Positions 14,196 to 17,768 of a stretch of 17,768 bases of DNA are shown here, in pieces. The notes under the pieces are model-generated. The model was not told the origin of the DNA. It saw nothing but the letters and a program-made list of their open reading frames with translations, and made no database searches. Source of the stretch: Myxococcales bacterium UBA5297. Lineage in GTDB: Bacteria; Myxococcota; Myxococcia; Myxococcales; UBA5297. The DNA lies in contig DHSB01000146.1 in the NCBI GenBank assembly GCA_002408385.1, positions 7,300 to 25,067 of the forward strand. Direction: 5' to 3'. The position numbers and the translations under genes are program-made. Numbering within the stretch: the first letter of the stretch is position 1; the number at the start of each line of letters is the position of its first letter.

Positions 14196-14553
14196 GGTCG
14201 GCTCCTTTGGCGCTGGCTTTCGGACCAGACTACGGAAGATCTGCGGCGCGATTGCGCAGGGTGAAACGGTCGAGCCCGCCTTCGGGTTCTGTTTCTCAGA
14301 AAAAAAGAGGTGGCTTGCAAGGTCGAGGCCGCCCCAAGTTTCCTACACCTTTCGCGGCGTTTGCCCCGCCGTGCCCCCCCCCCGGCGCGCAGCATCCGCC
14401 ATCGGCCGGTGTAGGCGGCCACCGGACCGAAGACTCGGGCTCGACTCTAGCAGCTTCGCCCCCAATGCCGCCTCCCTGCCGCACCCTGGGCAACTCCCCC
14501 GTGCATGGTAGAGTCCTGTAGACACAAGCCTTTCCGCAAGGAGCAGTCGAGCG
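14196..14553. promoter_or_regulatory. divergent control region between the subtilase and HEAT-repeat genes
   Basis: No gene is supported in these 358 bases. Visible structure: a GAGCCCG/CGGGTTC stem (about 14269-14286, one G-T pair), an A7 run, and a run of ten Cs (14374-14383). An 8-bp inverted repeat, CCTACACC (14342-14349) and GGTGTAGG (14408-14415), flanks the C-run. The subtilase promoter must lie in the left part, but no clear boxes are seen. Confidence 0.45.
14487..14514 (+). promoter_or_regulatory. possible promoter of the HEAT/HD-GYP-like operon
   Basis: TGGGCA (14487-14492) and TAGAGT (14509-14514) are 16 bases apart, each 4/6 to consensus. The transcription start would be near 14521 with a leader of about 33 bases carrying the AAGGAG site. 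Confidence 0.35.
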
Positions 14554-16332
14554 ATGGCCGCACCCGCCAAGGCGAGACAGGGCGAGCTGGGCGCAGAGAT
14601 CGATCCTCTGTCGCAGCCCGAGAACAAAGAGAAGTTCGAGGTGGCCAAGGAGTTCACCTTCCACCTCGCCAAGGGCATCAAGAACATCGGCATCTATCGG
14701 CACAACACCGCCAAGTACCCGGAGTTCTTGCAAAAAGCTTTCGAGTCCCTCACTCGGTTCACCGAGAAGCACGGCCCGCTGTCGCTGAAGGTCGAGGCCC
14801 AGTGCTTCTCGCTGTTCAAGCAACCGGTGTTTGAGGTGACCGAGGGCGGCGACAACCTGCCCTTCAAGTTCTATCGCGACGGCATCCGCCACCTGATCTT
14901 CCGGCCCGAGGTCACGAGCGACGAGCTCGTCACCTTCGTGCTCATCGCGCTCTCGGACCCAAACCGCGGGGAGGACGTGCTCTCGCAGCTCTGGAAGGCG
15001 GGCCTCGAACACATCGAGTACGTGGTCGTCGAGGGCTTCTCGGTCGGGGAGATGAGCGAGGACGATGTGCAGGTCGAAGTCGACCAGATCGTCGGCTACC
15101 TCTACTCGCGGCTGCGCTCGACGAGCGAGGACTACCTGCGCTTTGCGCGCGTGTCGGCCGAGGACCTCGACATGAAGCTCGAGGGGGTCGATCAGGTGCG
15201 CGGCGCGATCGTCAGCGGCGAGACGGCCGACGAGAAGCTCGTCGACAGGCTTCAAGAGGAGATCAAGGAGGACGAGACCACCCGGCTCTTCCCCAAGATC
15301 CTCTCGGCGGTCTTCGAGCTGATGGACGAGGGCGGCATCACCGAGCCCGAAGCGCTCGAGGAGATCTTCACCCAGTTGCTCGACTCGATGCTGCTGCAGG
15401 AGGACTTCGCCACCATCAACTCGCTGCTGGTCAAGCTGCGCTCGATGGAGCGCGATCCGGCCAAGGCCTCGCTCGCCGAGCGGCTCCGCAGCTTCTTCCA
15501 GGGCAAGATGGCCGACGAGCAGCGCCTGCGCCACATCGGCGAGGTGCTCAACAACACCCGCCCCAAGCAGCCCCAGGACGTCTTTCGCTACCTCTACGCG
15601 CTCGAGAGCCGCTCAATCATCACCCTGCTCGAGATCCTCGAGAACATCGAGATACAGGAGAACCGGCAGATTATCTGCGATGCCCTCGCCTCGCTCGGCA
15701 AGGACGACCCCGACCCCTTCGTCAAGCGCCTCCAAAGCGAGAAGTCCCAGCTCGTGCGCGACATGATCTACATCATCGACAAGTGTGACTTTGCAGACAA
15801 GATGCAGTACTTCGGCGAGACCCTGAAGAACCCCAACCTCGCGGTGCGCCTCGAGGTCCTCGCGATGCTCTCGCGCTCCAAGTCGGAGCAGTGCCGCCGC
15901 TTCATCGTCACCGCCCTCGACGACTCGAACGTGCAGATGCGCATCCAGGCGGCCAAGGTGCTGCCCAACATGAGCCCGGCCAAGGCGCTGCAGGACCTGC
16001 TTCGGGTGATCAAGTCGCCCGAGTTCGACAAGCGCGACCTGAAGGAGAAGACCGCGCTGTTCGAGGCGCTCGGCTCGACGAACCAGCAGGGCGCGCTCGC
16101 CCACTTCGTGCAGCTTCTCAGTCAGAAGGGCCTGCTGAGGCGCGCGAAGATCAGGGAGGACAAGCTGCTCGCGGTCACCGGGCTGGGCATGATGCCCTCG
16201 ATCCCCGCCTACAAGGCGCTTCAGGCGGTCGTCGAGGACAAGTCGAACGACGCCGAGGTCCTCACCGCGGCCCGACGCCACCTCTACGCGATGAAGAAGA
16301 CGCTGTTCGGCGACCAGCCCGACCAGGCCTGA
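14554..16332 (+). CDS. HEAT-repeat protein with myxobacterial-type N-terminal domain (592 aa)
   Basis: The N-terminal domain (about 30-150) has a Y-x3-N motif (IGIYRHNTAKYP), a GPLSL strand, FKFYRDGIRHLIF and a DELVTFV helix. It resembles residues 35-145 of the next gene's product. Residues about 165-330 are helical and Glu-rich. The C-terminal third (about 345-580) is a chain of paired helices of about 35-40 residues with HEAT-like turns, for example PNLAVRLEVLAML (427-439) and DSNVQMRIQAAKVL (457-470). HEAT arrays usually bind other proteins. There is no signal peptide or membrane segment. The ATG at 14554 has AAGGAG (14538-14543) with ten bases of spacing. The stop is 16 bases before the HD-GYP-like gene, so they form an operon. 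A signalling scaffold is inference. Confidence 0.85.
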   Translation: MAAPAKARQGELGAEIDPLSQPENKEKFEVAKEFTFHLAKGIKNIGIYRHNTAKYPEFLQKAFESLTRFTEKHGPLSLKVEAQCFSLFKQPVFEVTEGGDNLPFKFYRDGIRHLIFRPEVTSDELVTFVLIALSDPNRGEDVLSQLWKAGLEHIEYVVVEGFSVGEMSEDDVQVEVDQIVGYLYSRLRSTSEDYLRFARVSAEDLDMKLEGVDQVRGAIVSGETADEKLVDRLQEEIKEDETTRLFPKILSAVFELMDEGGITEPEALEEIFTQLLDSMLLQEDFATINSLLVKLRSMERDPAKASLAERLRSFFQGKMADEQRLRHIGEVLNNTRPKQPQDVFRYLYALESRSIITLLEILENIEIQENRQIICDALASLGKDDPDPFVKRLQSEKSQLVRDMIYIIDKCDFADKMQYFGETLKNPNLAVRLEVLAMLSRSKSEQCRRFIVTALDDSNVQMRIQAAKVLPNMSPAKALQDLLRVIKSPEFDKRDLKEKTALFEALGSTNQQGALAHFVQLLSQKGLLRRAKIREDKLLAVTGLGMMPSIPAYKALQAVVEDKSNDAEVLTAARRHLYAMKKTLFGDQPDQA

Positions 16333-16348
16333 CGAGGGAGCCCCGCAG

Positions 16349-17668
16349 ATGGCTGAGAGCTTCAAGATTTCGAAATCAGAAGGCGAAGCTGGCGGCGGCG
16401 AGAACCTCGAGTTCGGCCGCAGCTACTCCGAAAAGCTTCAGACGGCCGGCCGGCAGCTCGTCTCCTCGCTCTACATGCTGGTGCGCTCGGTCAAGCTGTA
16501 CGACCCGGACAACGCGATCTTCAACAAGCCGCTCACCGCGATGCAGGACACCATCAACCTGATCATCGCGATGGAGGGCAAGCTCGAGCTGCAGGGCCTG
16601 CGCGACTCGTTCTACCTGAACAACATGCTCATCAAGGTGGACGTCAACTCACTCGACAACCTGCGCTACCTGCAGGCGGAGATGCAGGCCAAGGACGTCG
16701 GCGGGTTCACCCTGGTGCGCCCCATCGGCCCTCAGGAGCTCAAGAACTTCATCTCCATCTTCGCCAAGGACCAACAGAACCAGGTCGAAGAGGACGGCCT
16801 CGCGGGCAAGAAGCTCGTCCAGATGAAGGTCACCAAGTTCTCTTCCATCAAAGAGAAGCTCGACAAGGACAACCTCGCCGAGCCAGACGAGCAGAAGGTC
16901 GACCGCAAGAAGTACGCGATGACCTGCTACGCGCGCGCGGTCTTCTTCCTGCGCACCTACCTGGAAAAGATGAAAGAGGGCAAGCCGCTGTCGGCCGCCA
17001 AGGCCGGGCGCGTCATCCAGGACCTCGTCGACGTCAGCTACGAGCAGCGCACGCACTTCCTCGGCATGACCTCGATGCGCGAGGAGGGCGAGTACCACGT
17101 CTTCCACCAGGTCAACACCGCGCTGATGGCCATCGTCTTTGCCAACGAGCTTCAGCTCACCAAGCCGCAGATGAAGGACGTCGGCCTCATCGCCCTGTTC
17201 CACGAGACCGGCGCAGCCAACCTGCCCGAGGAGTTGCTCAAGAAGCCCGGCGCGCTCTCGCCCGAGGAAAAGAGCAAGGTCCAGAAGGCTCCCCTCGAGA
17301 CAATCAAGCAGATCCTCGCCGAGAAGAACTTCTCGAAGGCTTCGCTGATGCGCCTGGTCGCGACCTCCGAGTACAAGCAGGAATTCGGTACCGCGGTGAA
17401 AGACAGCCGCGGCAACATCCAGATGATCATCCCGAAGGGCCAGATGAGCGTGTACGCGAAGATCGTCGGCATCTGCTGCGTGTACGACGCACTCACCTCC
17501 AAGCGGCCCTACCGCGATGCCTACGGCCCGGAGATCGCCTTGACCCTGATGTGGAGCGAGATGCGCCACAAGTTCGATCCCGAGTTCCTCAAGGTCTTCA
17601 TGAAGGTGATGGCCATCCAGCCGGTGCGCGTGCTCTCGAAGAACAGGCAGACGGTTTCGATCGGCTGA
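16349..17668 (+). CDS. degenerate HD-GYP-like protein (439 aa)
   Basis: The N-terminal domain (about 35-145) repeats the Y-x3-N pattern (VKLYDPDNAIF), a KLELQG strand, DSFYLNNMLIKV and a PQELKNF helix, as in the preceding protein. The C-terminal half follows the HD-GYP order: a His-containing helix (about 250), LIALFHETGAANLPEELLKKPGAL split over 279-302, then IVGICCVYDALTSKRPYR (372-389). Catalytic positions are degraded. HD-x-GK is His285-Glu286-Thr-Gly-Ala, the HHE segment is replaced by LVATSEYKQEFG, and no GYP is present. True members hydrolyse cyclic di-GMP with a bound metal pair, so this one may only bind ligand or partners. The ATG at 16349 has GGGAG with eight bases of spacing. It is cytoplasmic by sequence. 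Confidence 0.85.
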   Translation: MAESFKISKSEGEAGGGENLEFGRSYSEKLQTAGRQLVSSLYMLVRSVKLYDPDNAIFNKPLTAMQDTINLIIAMEGKLELQGLRDSFYLNNMLIKVDVNSLDNLRYLQAEMQAKDVGGFTLVRPIGPQELKNFISIFAKDQQNQVEEDGLAGKKLVQMKVTKFSSIKEKLDKDNLAEPDEQKVDRKKYAMTCYARAVFFLRTYLEKMKEGKPLSAAKAGRVIQDLVDVSYEQRTHFLGMTSMREEGEYHVFHQVNTALMAIVFANELQLTKPQMKDVGLIALFHETGAANLPEELLKKPGALSPEEKSKVQKAPLETIKQILAEKNFSKASLMRLVATSEYKQEFGTAVKDSRGNIQMIIPKGQMSVYAKIVGICCVYDALTSKRPYRDAYGPEIALTLMWSEMRHKFDPEFLKVFMKVMAIQPVRVLSKNRQTVSIG

Positions 17669-17671
17669 AGC

Positions 17672-17695
17672 GGCGCTTGCGCGGTGACTGGCGCC
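17672..17695 (+). terminator. hairpin after the HD-GYP-like gene
   Basis: GGCGC (17672-17676) pairs with GCGCC (17691-17695) three bases past the stop. An alternative, smaller GCGC-TT-GCGC hairpin lies within it. No T-run follows, so termination is uncertain. Confidence 0.35.
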
Positions 17696-17729
17696 ATCCG
17701 GCTGCGGTCCAACACGCCTCTCCACCCTG

Positions 17730-17768
17730 CGACCGGACGCCTCAACCGCGCGACGGGACGCCTCAACC
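17730..17768. repeat. 21-bp direct repeat at the right edge
   Basis: CGACCGGACGCCTCAACC (17730-17747) recurs as CGACGGGACGCCTCAACC (17751-17768), with a 21-base period and one mismatch. A more distant copy may precede it (CACGCCTCTCCACC near 17713). The array reaches the window edge and may continue. Confidence 0.7.

Noticed and set aside
12678..14264. Plus-strand open frame antisense to the subtilase
   Set aside because: Low-complexity translation; the minus-strand frame has all catalytic motifs.

Overview
This window is chromosomal DNA from a GC-rich bacterium, most likely a myxobacterium-like (former delta-proteobacterial) lineage. The pointers are GC-rich third codon positions, a stand-alone PilZ protein, a HEAT-repeat/HD-GYP-like gene pair, several lipoprotein-like or secreted proteins, and spacers full of GC-rich hairpins. 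I see no insertion sequence, phage gene, CRISPR array or rRNA. The taxonomic guess rests on protein style, not on a marker gene.

Layout. Bases 1-363 hold a 44-bp tandem repeat and a gene-free leader. A plus-strand block follows: an iron-sulfur protein with a probable N-terminal winged helix (364-1671), then an unnamed conserved protein with a TTG start (1738-2508). Bases 2509-3176 are poorly coding, with one doubtful secreted ORF. They end in a strong hairpin that lies just downstream of a minus-strand tRNA-Thr(CGT) gene (3177-3248), which has its own promoter. A glutamate-dehydrogenase-family gene with a good promoter occupies 3501-5036. A PilZ gene (minus, 5293-5667) and a secreted protein (plus, 5847-6470) diverge from a shared spacer.

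From 6607 to 11686 four minus-strand genes form a protein-quality-control neighbourhood, in transcription order ftsH, a small sigma-70 region 1.1-like protein, grpE, and an HtrA/DegP-type protease. A subtilase with a multi-span membrane tail (12396-14195) overlaps a 72-residue protein by ATGA, also on the minus strand. Finally a plus-strand operon (14554-17668) encodes a HEAT-repeat protein and a degenerate HD-GYP protein that appear to share an N-terminal domain.

How the genes may work together. FtsH (inner-membrane AAA protease), GrpE (DnaK nucleotide exchange), HtrA (envelope protease) and the membrane-anchored subtilase all deal with damaged or exported protein. The small sigma-1.1-like protein between ftsH and grpE could act on RNA polymerase. 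PilZ and the HD-GYP relative suggest cyclic-di-GMP-linked regulation, although the HD-GYP catalytic residues are largely gone. The best leads for something new are the stand-alone sigma-1.1/delta-like protein, the GDH paralogue with several altered active-site positions, and the HEAT/pseudo-HD-GYP pair.
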